A stretch of DNA of 64,000 bases from Actinopolymorpha pittospori (GTDB lineage Bacteria > Actinomycetota > Actinomycetes > Propionibacteriales > Actinopolymorphaceae), in the NCBI RefSeq assembly GCF_014873875.1, contig NZ_JADBEM010000001.1, forward strand, positions 1,860,001 through 1,924,000. Direction: 5' to 3'. This document shows positions 17,122 to 25,466 of this stretch, one piece after another (within the stretch, counting starts at the first letter, position 1; each line of letters begins with the position of its first letter). The notes beneath the pieces were generated by a model that saw only the letters and a list, made by a program, of their open reading frames with translations, did not search any database and was not told the origin of the DNA. Position numbers and translations under genes: made by a program.

Positions 17122-17652
17122 GTGAGTGAAGAGACGTTCGCCACACTCCGGACGTCAGCGGGCAATGTTGTGATCCGGTTGTTCCCAGACCATGCGCCCA
17201 AGACTGTTCAGAACTTCGTCGGCCTTTCCGAAGGCACCCGGGAGTGGGTCAACCCCGAAACCGGAGAGAAGAGCAAGGACCGCTTCTACGACGGTCTTAC
17301 CTTCCACCGGATCATCCGGGGCTTCATGACCCAGGGCGGCTGCCCGCTCGGCACCGGCACCGGTGGCCCGGGCTACCGGTTCGCCGACGAGATCCACCCC
17401 GACCTGCGCTTCGACCGGCCCTACCTCCTGGCGATGGCCAACGCCGGTCCGGGCACCAACGGCTCGCAGTTCTTCATCACGGCCGGACCGCAGCCGCACC
17501 TCAACGGCAAGCACACGATCTTCGGCGAGGTCGAGGACGCGGAGAGCCGCGCCGTCATGGACGCCATCAACTCGGTCCGGACCGGGCCGATGGACCGGCC
17601 GGTCGAGCCGGTCATCCTCATCTCGGTCGACATCGAGCGCCGGGAGGTGTGA
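17122..17652 (+). CDS. ppiA: peptidyl-prolyl cis-trans isomerase, cyclophilin type
   Basis: A 176-residue cytoplasmic cyclophilin catalysing proline isomerisation. Visible motifs include VIRLFPDHAPKTVQNFVGL, YDGLTFHRIIRGFMTQGGCPLGTGTGGPGYRF (catalytic Arg in FHR, then F-M-x-Q-G-G), and LLAMANAGPGTNGSQFFIT with the cyclosporin-site residues. GTG 17122 gives the family's normal N-terminus; the longer frame upstream is non-coding. Position before a rhomboid gene and crgA is the conserved actinobacterial arrangement (ppiA-cwsA-crgA in mycobacteria). Confidence 0.93.
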   Translation: MSEETFATLRTSAGNVVIRLFPDHAPKTVQNFVGLSEGTREWVNPETGEKSKDRFYDGLTFHRIIRGFMTQGGCPLGTGTGGPGYRFADEIHPDLRFDRPYLLAMANAGPGTNGSQFFITAGPQPHLNGKHTIFGEVEDAESRAVMDAINSVRTGPMDRPVEPVILISVDIERREV

Positions 17653-17659
17653 CCTCGGG

Positions 17660-18583
17660 ATGACGGAGAACCCACGGCCGGACGAGAGCGCCGAGGCCCA
17701 AGGGGCCTCCGGCCCCTCGACCGTGCCGCGGTGTTACCGCCATCCCGAACGCGAGACCTACATCCGCTGCCAGCGCTGCGGGCGACACATCTGCCCTGAC
17801 TGCCAGCGCCAGGCCGCCGTAGGTTTCCAGTGCGTCGAATGTGTCAACGAAGGACGCCGGTCGACGCCCGCTGCCCGCACCCGTTTCGGTGGCGTCATGC
17901 GCGGCGGCGACGGCGCCACCGTCACCAAGGTGCTCCTCGGCCTCAACATCCTGGTCTACGTGCTGACCCTGCTGCTCGGCCCCGCGGTCGAGCAGCAGCT
18001 CTCCCTCGTGGGCAACCGCTCCTTCTTCGCCGACGCCATCGGGGAGTCCAGCGGTGTGGCCGGGGGCGCCTACTGGCGGCTGATCACCTCGACGTTCCTG
18101 CACATCCAGCTCTGGCACCTCGCCGTCAACATGTTCTCACTGTGGGTGCTGGGTCCCTCGCTGGAGCGGCTGCTGGGACGGCTTCGGTTCACCGGCCTCT
18201 ACCTCGTCGCGGGCCTCGCCGGCTCCGCCGTGGCCTACGCCTTCACCTCGCCGCTGACGCCGATCCTCGGTGCGTCCGGGGCGATCTTCGGGCTCTTCGG
18301 CGCGACGGTGGCCGTCGCCCGGCGGATGCGGGCCGACATGAGCTGGTTCGTCGGCGCGCTGATCATGAACATCGTCCTGAACGTCGTGTTCCGCTCCTAC
18401 CTCTCCTGGCAGGGGCACGTCGGTGGGTTCCTCGCCGGACTCGCCCTGGGCGCCGTCGTCGCCTACGCGCCTCGGGACCGCCGCAACCTGATGCAGGGGC
18501 TGGGCTTCGGGGCGGTCATCCTCGCCTCCGTCGCCCTGATCATTTGGCGGACCGTGCAGCTGACCTCCGGCGGCGTGGTCTAG
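17660..18583 (+). CDS. rhomboid family intramembrane serine protease with N-terminal zinc-finger
   Basis: 307 residues, seven bases after ppiA and probably in its operon. Residues 25-61 hold a B-box-like zinc-binding cluster (Cys25, His28, Cys37, Cys40, Cys45, Cys48, Cys58, Cys61). The membrane domain has the rhomboid L-W-H-L-A-V-N-M motif (His153, Asn157), catalytic Ser206 in GASGAIFG and His253 in GHVGG, so it should be active. It cleaves membrane proteins within the bilayer. Substrates are unknown; the zinc-finger is common in actinobacterial rhomboids. Confidence 0.92.
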   Translation: MTENPRPDESAEAQGASGPSTVPRCYRHPERETYIRCQRCGRHICPDCQRQAAVGFQCVECVNEGRRSTPAARTRFGGVMRGGDGATVTKVLLGLNILVYVLTLLLGPAVEQQLSLVGNRSFFADAIGESSGVAGGAYWRLITSTFLHIQLWHLAVNMFSLWVLGPSLERLLGRLRFTGLYLVAGLAGSAVAYAFTSPLTPILGASGAIFGLFGATVAVARRMRADMSWFVGALIMNIVLNVVFRSYLSWQGHVGGFLAGLALGAVVAYAPRDRRNLMQGLGFGAVILASVALIIWRTVQLTSGGVV

Positions 18584-19190
18584 CCACCCGCCCGACCACG
18601 AACCATCTGCAGGTCGACCGCCCGCTCCACATCCCCCGTCGGCCGGCAGCCACTCGCCTCTGCCATCCCCAGCGGCCGGTACTACGTGGCAATCGATCCC
18701 CGCGAGCACCTCGCGAGCCCCGACGGCTCTCGACTATCCCCGGGTCGGTGTGTGCTCCACCGCGGATATCCCCAACCAGCCTGTGGATGTTGGGGACAAC
18801 GATCTCTCAGCTGTGGACAGTCTGGAAGTCGCCGTCGATGGCTCCGCCCCAGGGGGCTCTGACCTGCGGGTTTTCGATCCGCAGTGGATCATGGGCGACG
18901 TACGCGAGGCTGTCGGGTGCACTCGATCCGGGCGTCAGGGCGGGAGTCGCGGGTCGACGAACTCACGTCACGTCGCGCCTTCTCCACAGGCTGGGGACGT
19001 TTGTGTGGAGAACTACACGTGTGTAACTCAGGTTGTCCACACGTCAGCGGCTCGCGGCCTTGGGATCGACCAGTAGCGGGCCGTGAGGTCGGAACGCGGC
19101 GAGCACGAACCGGGAGAGAACACCGACAAATGCCGCGTGGTCCCGATCGGGCTCCACGCGGCATCGACAGAGCTGCTGGTTAGAGACTCC
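18584..19190. other. 607-bp gene-free region with a DnaA-box-like cluster
   Basis: No ORF here has coding character. Five nonamers close to the actinobacterial DnaA box occur: TGTGGATGT (18782-18790), TGTGGACAG (18812-18820), TTCTCCACA (18980-18988), TGTGGAGAA (19004-19012) and a perfect TTGTCCACA (19033-19041). The 3' end holds the crgA terminator. The region is long for this gene-dense window. It may be a DnaA-binding or titration site, or a regulatory region. dnaA and dnaN are not in the window. Confidence 0.45.
19130..19164 (-). terminator. hairpin terminator after crgA
   Basis: An 11-bp perfect stem (ATGCCGCGTGG at 19130-19140 with CCACGCGGCAT at 19154-19164), 13-nt loop, followed on the minus strand by TTTGTC. 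It starts 26 bases beyond the crgA stop. Confidence 0.65.
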
Positions 19191-19448
19191 TCAGCGCCAC
19201 TGGGTGGACACGACGAAGCCGATGGCGATCAGCCCCATGCCCACGAGGATGTTCCAGTTGCTGAGATCCCGCATCCCGGGGATGTCGCTCCCGGCAAGGT
19301 AGAAGACCACGATCCAGGCCAAGCCCACCAGGAAACAGACCAGCATGACGGGCACGACCCAGCGCCCCGCGTGCTGACGAGCGGCGGCCGGCGCCTTCTC
19401 CTGGGGCGGGGTGTATACCTGCTTCTTCCGGCCGTGCGATTCGGGCAC
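19191..19448 (-). CDS. crgA: cell division protein CrgA
   Basis: 85 residues. A basic/Pro N-terminus (PESHGRKKQVYTPP) precedes two membrane helices (WVVPVMLVCFLVGLAWIVVFYLA and NILVGMGLIAIGFVVSTQW) joined by a short SDIPGMRDLSNW loop, exactly the CrgA plan. CrgA interacts with FtsZ, FtsQ, FtsI and CwsA to coordinate septal peptidoglycan synthesis. GTG at 19448 gives the normal length; the long upstream frame is a shadow of the divergent DUF881 gene. About 100 bp separate it from that gene. Confidence 0.93.
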   Translation of the reverse strand: MPESHGRKKQVYTPPQEKAPAAARQHAGRWVVPVMLVCFLVGLAWIVVFYLAGSDIPGMRDLSNWNILVGMGLIAIGFVVSTQWR

Positions 19449-19544
19449 CTCGCCACCTTCCGTATAGGACGTCCGACAGGTCGGCTGACCCTGATGTCGG
19501 CTAGCGTAGTCAACACGCCGGATGCGGAGGACGACGGAGGGCAC

Positions 19545-21053
19545 GTGGCTGACCAACGGGCCGAATCCTCGGCGTCCCGACCGCCGTCGGATTCTTCCGA
19601 CGCCGTGCACGCCGAGCCTGGCACGAAACCGCGCCCGGAAGGTGAGATCCCCGAGATCGAGACCGATGATGACGCTGCGGCGGCATCCGGTAGCGATGAC
19701 GCTCTGGCCGATGGTGGTCAGGGTGACGGCGAGGCGGTCGAGACGGAGTCCGCCGAGCGGGTGAGCGCCGCCGACCAGGCTTCCGTTGAGTCGACTGGCG
19801 TCGAGCCTGGCTCCGCCAAGTCCGAGACCGCCAAGTCCGAGCGCGTGGATGAGCGGGCGGACGCCGGGTCGGCGGAACCGGAGTCCCCGGAAACCGGCAA
19901 CAGCGGACCCCCTGAGGACGACCCCACCTCCACCGACCGGGGCGAGTCTGATCCCGCGGCGCGGGTCGACCCCCAAGCCAGCGGCGCGGAGTCCGCCGAG
20001 CCGGTGGCTGCCGACTCCGAACATGTCGACTCTGAACATGTCGACTCCGAACGTGCTGACCGCCCCGCCGAAGCTTCGGCCTCCGGCATCACGGACCACG
20101 AGGGCACCGACAGCATCGAGCGCACCGACAACGTCGAGCGCACCGGGCCGTCCGATCCCGACGCCGGGCAGCGTCCGAGCTACCACCCGCACCCGACGGC
20201 CCCGGCGTTCGACCCGATGCGAGCCGACACGCTCACCATGCATGCGGTCGCGACGGAAGCTGGCCGGGCCGAGGATGACGACGATCCTCAGGCACGACGG
20301 CGCCGCAGGATCCGGCTGACCAGCATCCTCGCCGCCGCGACGTTCGGGCTGGCCGGATTCCTCGCGGTCACCAGCGCCGTCAACGCGAAGGGCACTGACC
20401 TGCGGGCGGAGCGGCAGACGGATGTCGCTGATCTCGCGCGTGCCCAGCTACGCACCAACCGTGAGCTCGACGCGAGGCTGGCGGAGCTTCGCGGTGAGGT
20501 CGACGAGCTACTCGCCCGGCAGCTCCGCAACGACAACGCCGGCGCGGCACAGAAGAAGGTCGACGAACTCGCTCCTGCCGCGGGTTTGACGCCACTCGTG
20601 GGGCCGGGAGTCACCGTCGTGCTCGACGACGCGCCGCCCAGCGTTCGTAGTGACGACACCGATCCGGATGCCCTCGTCGTCCACCAACAGGACATCCAGG
20701 CCGTCGTCAACGCCATGTGGGCAGGCGGTGCCGAGGCGATGATGATCCAGGGACAGCGGGTCATCTCCACCTCGGCGATCCGGTGCGTCGGCAACTCCGT
20801 CGTCCTCCACGGCGTGCCCTATCCGCCGCCCTACCGCATCGAGGCCATCGGCAACGTCGGCAGCATGGTCCAGGCGATCAACGACTCTCCCGCGGTCAAC
20901 ACCTACCTCGAGTACGTCGCCGACCCGAGATATCGGCTGGGCTGGCAGCTGGATCGTTCGGGTCAGCTCCATGTCCCCGCGTTCGAAGGTTCTCTCAAGC
21001 TGGACCACGCGGAGGAACGCGACGTCTCCCCCGGCCAAGATTCCGACGACTGA
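19545..21053 (+). CDS. DUF881 membrane protein with long acidic low-complexity N-terminus
   Basis: 502 residues from GTG 19545 (GGAGGG close upstream); ATG 19494 would add 17. Residues ~1-250 are Glu/Asp/Ser/Ala-rich and repetitive (units such as SEHVD, VERT, ESPET), surely disordered. A single membrane helix (~265-285, LTSILAAATFGLAGFLAVTSAV) is followed by a coiled-coil stretch (RAQLRTNRELDARLAELRGEVDELL) and the DUF881 domain with GPGVTVVLDDAP, DLVVHQQDIQAVVNAMWAGGAEAM and RCVGNSVVLHGVPYPPPYRI. It matches the Rv0012 position beside crgA. Function is unknown; presumably extracytoplasmic and division-related. A tail this long before the helix is unusual. Confidence 0.8.
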   Translation: MADQRAESSASRPPSDSSDAVHAEPGTKPRPEGEIPEIETDDDAAAASGSDDALADGGQGDGEAVETESAERVSAADQASVESTGVEPGSAKSETAKSERVDERADAGSAEPESPETGNSGPPEDDPTSTDRGESDPAARVDPQASGAESAEPVAADSEHVDSEHVDSERADRPAEASASGITDHEGTDSIERTDNVERTGPSDPDAGQRPSYHPHPTAPAFDPMRADTLTMHAVATEAGRAEDDDDPQARRRRRIRLTSILAAATFGLAGFLAVTSAVNAKGTDLRAERQTDVADLARAQLRTNRELDARLAELRGEVDELLARQLRNDNAGAAQKKVDELAPAAGLTPLVGPGVTVVLDDAPPSVRSDDTDPDALVVHQQDIQAVVNAMWAGGAEAMMIQGQRVISTSAIRCVGNSVVLHGVPYPPPYRIEAIGNVGSMVQAINDSPAVNTYLEYVADPRYRLGWQLDRSGQLHVPAFEGSLKLDHAEERDVSPGQDSDD

Positions 21054-21179
21054 TCACACTCTCCGCGCACGCGTCAGCGGAGTGCGGCCAGGAATGCCGT
21101 GGCGTGCTTTCTCGGCCGCGTAAGGTGCGTGGTTTCATCCACCACGGTTCGACGGCCGTGAGCAGATCAGGAGGAAGTG

Positions 21180-22676
21180 GTGGCGCAGATCATCGCCGGA
21201 GTTTCGCGGACGTTCAACGAGTTCCTACTCCTGCCGAACCGTACGTCGATCGACTGCTCACCCGACGCGATCGACCTCAGCACTCCGCTGATGCGCCACG
21301 TAGTGGGCGAGGCATCGCCGATCGAGCTTCGCTCGCCGTTCACGTCGGCGATCATGCAGTCCGTCAGTTCGCCCGAGTTGGCCATCGCGCTCGCGCGCAA
21401 CGGAGGGCTGACCTTCCTGCACCACAACCAGTCGATCGAGGAACAGGTCGCCGACGTCCGTCAGGTGAAGAACTTCAAGGCTGGCTTCGTCGTCAGTGAC
21501 ACGAACGTCCGTCCGGACGACAGCCTGGCCGAGTTGGCGCGCGTCATGGAGCGTACGGGCCACAGCACCGCGGCGGTTACTCATGATGGCAGTGCCTCGG
21601 GCCGTCTGCTGGGTCTGGTGACCTCCCGCGACTTCCATCCCCAGCGTCACGACCTGAGCGACCCGGTCAGCGGCCGGATGACTCCAATCGAGAACTTGCC
21701 TCACGCAGCCTGCGACCTCACGTTGTCGCAGGCGAACGCCCGGCTCTGGGACGAACGGTTGGACTGCCTGCCCGTCCTGGATGTCGACGGGCACCTCGAG
21801 TACCTCGTCTTCCGTTCCGACTACACCGACAACAAGCGGTACCCCGGTCAGCTCGTCGACCGTGACAAGCGGCTTCGGGTAGGTGCCGGGATAAACACCC
21901 ACGACTACCGCGAGCGCGTACCTGCTCTCCTCGACGCGGGTGTGGATGTCCTGTGCCTCGACTCCTCCGACGGATACAGCGACTGGCAGAGCCAGGCGCT
22001 CAGCTGGGTCAAGAAGCACTATCCGGAGATCCCCGTCGGGGGTGGCAATGTGGTCGACGGTGAAGCCTTCACGTTCCTCGCCGAGGCGGGTGCCGACTTC
22101 GTCAAGGTCGGGGTAGGCGGTGGCGCCATCTGCATCACCCGTGACCAGAAGGGCATCGGACGCGGTCAGGCAAGCGCGGTGCTCGACGTCGTGGCGGCCC
22201 GCGATATCTTCGCCGAACGGACGGGGCACTACGTGCCGGTCTGTTCCGACGGCGGCCTAGTGCACGATTATCACGTGGCGCTCGCCCTCGCCATGGGCGC
22301 CGACTTCGTGATGATGGGGCGCTACTTCGCCCGCTTCGATCAGGCCCCAGGCGCGAAGCTCCCCACGCGGGACGGCTTCGTCAAGGAGCACTGGGGCGAG
22401 GGATCCAACCGCGCCCACAACTGGCAGCGTTACGGTCAGGGCGGTCAGGCTTTGATCTTTGAGGAAGGCGTCGATGGCTACGTGCCGTACGCCGGAGATC
22501 TCAACGAGGGCCTGGCTCTCACCATTGCGAAGATCAAAGCCACGATGGTCTCTTGTGGCGCCACAACCTTGCCGAAGTTCCGGGACACCGCCCGATTGAC
22601 CCTCGTCTCCGAGCAGAGCCTTCAGGAGAGCCACGCGAACGTCGTCGTCCGGGAAACGCCGGCCAGCCTCGATTGA
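21180..22676 (+). CDS. guaB: IMP dehydrogenase, Tritrichomonas/anaerobe-type clade
   Basis: 498 residues; GTG 21180 is five bases after AGGAGG (21169-21174), GTG 21177 is an alternative. A TIM barrel is interrupted by a CBS pair (~100-220). The catalytic loop is GVGGGAICITRDQKGIGRGQ with the nucleophilic Cys at ~318/319, then SDGG, GADFVMMGRYFARF and the mobile flap EHWGEGSNRAHNWQRYG with the Arg-Tyr dyad. These follow the Tritrichomonas foetus-like IMPDH clade rather than standard actinobacterial GuaB (GPGSICTTR). It oxidises IMP to XMP with NAD for GTP synthesis. Third-position GC looks lower than in neighbours, and the gene is not normally between DUF881 and trpG: transfer is likely (inference). 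Confidence 0.87.
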   Translation: MAQIIAGVSRTFNEFLLLPNRTSIDCSPDAIDLSTPLMRHVVGEASPIELRSPFTSAIMQSVSSPELAIALARNGGLTFLHHNQSIEEQVADVRQVKNFKAGFVVSDTNVRPDDSLAELARVMERTGHSTAAVTHDGSASGRLLGLVTSRDFHPQRHDLSDPVSGRMTPIENLPHAACDLTLSQANARLWDERLDCLPVLDVDGHLEYLVFRSDYTDNKRYPGQLVDRDKRLRVGAGINTHDYRERVPALLDAGVDVLCLDSSDGYSDWQSQALSWVKKHYPEIPVGGGNVVDGEAFTFLAEAGADFVKVGVGGGAICITRDQKGIGRGQASAVLDVVAARDIFAERTGHYVPVCSDGGLVHDYHVALALAMGADFVMMGRYFARFDQAPGAKLPTRDGFVKEHWGEGSNRAHNWQRYGQGGQALIFEEGVDGYVPYAGDLNEGLALTIAKIKATMVSCGATTLPKFRDTARLTLVSEQSLQESHANVVVRETPASLD

Positions 22677-22743
22677 GCGCGGACTGACGGCGGAGTTCCT
22701 GGGCGGGCGACATCGCGGTCCGTGTCACCAGCACAATGGTGGG

Positions 22744-23373
22744 GTGACCGCACGCATTCTCGTCGTCGACAACTACGACTCCTTCGTCTTCAACCTGGTG
22801 CAGTACCTCTACCAGCTCGGGGTCGAATGCGACGTCCGCCGCAACGATGAGGTCGAGCTGTCCGAAATCGACAGCTTCGCCGGGGTCCTGCTCTCACCCG
22901 GCCCCGGCACCCCCGAACAGGCGGGCATCTGCGTCGACCTGGTGAAGCTCGCCGCCGGGCGGGTCCCGGTGTTCGGCGTGTGCCTGGGCCTGCAGGCGAT
23001 CGCGGTCGCCCATGGAGGGACCGTCTCGCGGGCACCGGAGCTTCTGCACGGGAAGACCAGCCTCGTCCACCACGACGGGGTGGGCGTCCTGGCCGGGCTG
23101 CCGGATCCGTTCACGGCGACCCGCTACCACTCACTCGCCGTCGAGCCCGGCTCGGTGCCCGCTGAGCTGGAGGTCACCGCGCGGACCGAGACAGGCGTTC
23201 TGATGGCGCTGCGGCACCGGGAGTTGGCCTGCGAGGGTGTGCAGTTCCACCCGGAGTCGGTGCTCACCGAAGGCGGTCACCGGCTCCTGGCCAACTGGCT
23301 GGTCGTCTGTGGCGAGGCCGACGCGGTGGAACGCTCGGCCGGCCTCGCGCCCGTGGTCAGCCGGTCGAGCTGA
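22744..23373 (+). CDS. trpG: glutamine amidotransferase component II (anthranilate/aminodeoxychorismate synthase)
   Basis: A 209-residue class I glutaminase that supplies ammonia to a chorismate-utilising partner (TrpE or PabB). It has the N-terminal ILVVDNYDSFVFNLVQYL, LSPGPGTPEQAG, nucleophile Cys80 in GVCLGLQAIA, and the His169/Glu171 pair in VQFHPESVL. The oxyanion and TSLVHHDG features resemble both TrpG and PabA; the position before pknB corresponds to mycobacterial trpG (Rv0013). No partner gene is in the window. GTG start with CACAAT 7 bases upstream (22732-22737) suggests leaderless transcription. Confidence 0.9.
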   Translation: MTARILVVDNYDSFVFNLVQYLYQLGVECDVRRNDEVELSEIDSFAGVLLSPGPGTPEQAGICVDLVKLAAGRVPVFGVCLGLQAIAVAHGGTVSRAPELLHGKTSLVHHDGVGVLAGLPDPFTATRYHSLAVEPGSVPAELEVTARTETGVLMALRHRELACEGVQFHPESVLTEGGHRLLANWLVVCGEADAVERSAGLAPVVSRSS

Positions 23374-23391
23374 CGCATCCCTGCGCGCTCG

Positions 23392-23429
23392 ACCGGTCGT
23401 CGGCCGCTGGACCGGTCGCCGGCCACTGG
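23392..23429. repeat. two 19-bp tandem copies in the trpG-pknB convergent gap
   Basis: ACCGGTCGTCGGCCGCTGG (23392-23410) is followed directly by a copy with two changes (23411-23429). It lies in the 92-bp space between converging stops and may contribute a terminator structure. Confidence 0.45.
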
Positions 23430-23465
23430 ACCGCGTAACCGCTGAGGTCGACGGGTTCGCGAGAT

Positions 23466-25433
23466 CTACGGGTTCGGAACGCCAGGGACGACCGCGCCGT
23501 TGGCGGTGTTCCCACCACCCGGCGCCACACCGGCGGGGTTGGCCCCGCCGGTGTCCGAAGGCGGTGCCGACTGGACAGGGTTCTCCGTCCCCGGGGGCTG
23601 CTGGCCCACGCCGGGCAGGTTCGGCTCGGTCGTCGTGGGCGTCGGGTCCGGCGGCGAGGGATCGTTCGTCGGGGTGTCGCTCGGCGTGGGATCCGGATCC
23701 GGGGTGGGGGTGTCACTCTGCGTCGGCGTGGGATCCGGCGGCGGCGGTGGCGGTTTCTGCTCCTCGGGAGCGCGGGCGATCTCGATCGTCACGGTCGAGT
23801 TGGGTTCGCGCCGCTGGCCCTCGCCCGGCACCTGCCTCAGGACCGTTCCCTCGTCCTCGTCCGAGGTCGTGGTGAAGGTCCTGCGAACCCGGAAGCCGGC
23901 GTCCTTGAGCTGCGCCTCCGCCACGTCGGCGCTCTCACCCTCGACCCCCGGAACCTCGATCAGGCCGCTGGAGTAGTAGATGGTGATCTTGCTGCCGGCG
24001 GCGACGGTCGATCCCTCGGCCGGCACGACGCGGGTGACGGTGCCCGCGTCGCCGTTCGCGTTCGGGTCCTCCTGGGAGTCGACCTGGAAGCCGTCGCTCT
24101 CCAGGAGCGTCGTCGCGTCGGCGACCTGCTTGCCGGTCACCGCGGGGACGGAGGAGGTGGGCTTTCCGCTGGACACCGCGACGTCGACCCGGGAGTTGAC
24201 CTCCGCGGACGCGCCCGGAGCCGGGTTCTGCGAGACGATCTGACCCTTCGGGGCGTCCTCGCTCGCCTGCTGGGTGACCGCGCCGAGCTGCAACTGGGCG
24301 GCCACGAGGTCGGCCCGTGCCTGGTCGAGGGTCTTCCCGCGCAGCGTGGGCGTCGACACCGTGTCGGGTGAGCCGTTACCGAGGCTCCGCAGTCCGATGA
24401 ACGCGGCCACGCCGAGGACGAACACGATGGCGACGGCGAGCAGGATGTACGCCGCCTTCCGGCCGCGGTCGGGTCCTTCGTCGTCCTCGTCGTCGTAGCG
24501 GCGCCGGTCGTTCTCGGGTGGCGCCGGCGGCGCCTCCTCCGGCGGCATGAACCGGGCGGTCGCGTCGGCGGCCATCATCGGCGCGGCCACCTGGAGCCCG
24601 GCCAGCCCGCGCTCGATGTCCTGGCGCATCTCGGCGGCGGACTGGTAGCGGTCGAGCGGCTTCTTCTGCAGCGCCTTGAGGGTGATGGCGTCGGCCATCG
24701 GCGACACCTCAGGGTCGAGCATCGACGGCGGCCGAGGCTCCTCCCGCACGTGCTGGTAGGCCACCGAGACCGGCGAGTCACCGACGAACGGGGGTCGCCC
24801 GGTGAGGAGTTCGTAGAGCAGGCATCCGGTCGAGTAGATGTCGCTGCGCGCGTCGACCGACTCACCACGCGCCTGCTCCGGGGAGAGGTACTGCGCGGTG
24901 CCGATCACCGCGGCGGTCTGCGTCATCGTCGCGGAGGCGTCGGCGACCGCGCGGGCGATGCCGAAGTCCATGACCTTGACGTCGCCGTTGGGCGTCAGCA
25001 TGACGTTTCCGGGCTTGATGTCGCGGTGGATGATCCCCGCGCGGTGGCTGTACTCGAGCGCCTCCAGCACGTCCGCGGTGATCTCCAGGGCCCGTTCGGG
25101 AAGGATCCGGCGCCCTTCGCGGAGGACGTCGCGCAGCGTGCGGCCCTCGACGTACTCCATGACGATGTAGGGAACGGAGACGCCGTCGACCTTCTCCTCG
25201 CCCGTGTCGTAGACGGCCACGATCGAGGGTTGGTTGAGCGCGGCGGCGGACTGTGCCTCCCGCCGGAACCTGGCCTGGAAGATCGGGTCCGTCGCCAGGT
25301 CGGGCCGCAGTGTCTTGACCGCGACCGTGCGACCGAGGCGGCGGTCGACACCGATCCGTACCTCGGCCATGCCGCCGTGACCGAGCACCTCGCCCAGCTC
25401 ATAGCGGCCGCCGAGGAATCGCGGCTCAGGCAT
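23466..25433 (-). CDS. pknB: PASTA-domain Ser/Thr protein kinase PknB
   Basis: 655 residues. The kinase domain (~11-270) has a G-loop GHGGMAEV, Lys40, HRDIKPGN (Asp138), DFG at 156-158 and activation-loop threonines T169/T171 (ATMTQTA) like the autophosphorylated sites of mycobacterial PknB. An acidic juxtamembrane region leads to one membrane helix (~325-347). Three PASTA domains (~355-560) bind muropeptides/lipid II outside. A ~95-residue Pro/Thr/Asp-rich C-terminal tail (many PTP, DPTP units) then follows, not seen in the M. tuberculosis protein. First kinase-encoding gene of the cell-wall operon fhaA-fhaB-pstP-rodA-pbpA-pknB, here as its last gene. No pknA is present. Confidence 0.95.
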   Translation of the reverse strand: MPEPRFLGGRYELGEVLGHGGMAEVRIGVDRRLGRTVAVKTLRPDLATDPIFQARFRREAQSAAALNQPSIVAVYDTGEEKVDGVSVPYIVMEYVEGRTLRDVLREGRRILPERALEITADVLEALEYSHRAGIIHRDIKPGNVMLTPNGDVKVMDFGIARAVADASATMTQTAAVIGTAQYLSPEQARGESVDARSDIYSTGCLLYELLTGRPPFVGDSPVSVAYQHVREEPRPPSMLDPEVSPMADAITLKALQKKPLDRYQSAAEMRQDIERGLAGLQVAAPMMAADATARFMPPEEAPPAPPENDRRRYDDEDDEGPDRGRKAAYILLAVAIVFVLGVAAFIGLRSLGNGSPDTVSTPTLRGKTLDQARADLVAAQLQLGAVTQQASEDAPKGQIVSQNPAPGASAEVNSRVDVAVSSGKPTSSVPAVTGKQVADATTLLESDGFQVDSQEDPNANGDAGTVTRVVPAEGSTVAAGSKITIYYSSGLIEVPGVEGESADVAEAQLKDAGFRVRRTFTTTSDEDEGTVLRQVPGEGQRREPNSTVTIEIARAPEEQKPPPPPPDPTPTQSDTPTPDPDPTPSDTPTNDPSPPDPTPTTTEPNLPGVGQQPPGTENPVQSAPPSDTGGANPAGVAPGGGNTANGAVVPGVPNP

Positions 25434-25466
25434 GAGTTCCCTCTCTTCGGGGGGCAGGGGTCAGGG

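Noticed and set aside
18750..19076. Short plus-strand ORF in the rhomboid-crgA gap
   Set aside because: No ribosome site, no recognisable motif, and it runs across the DnaA-box-like sites.
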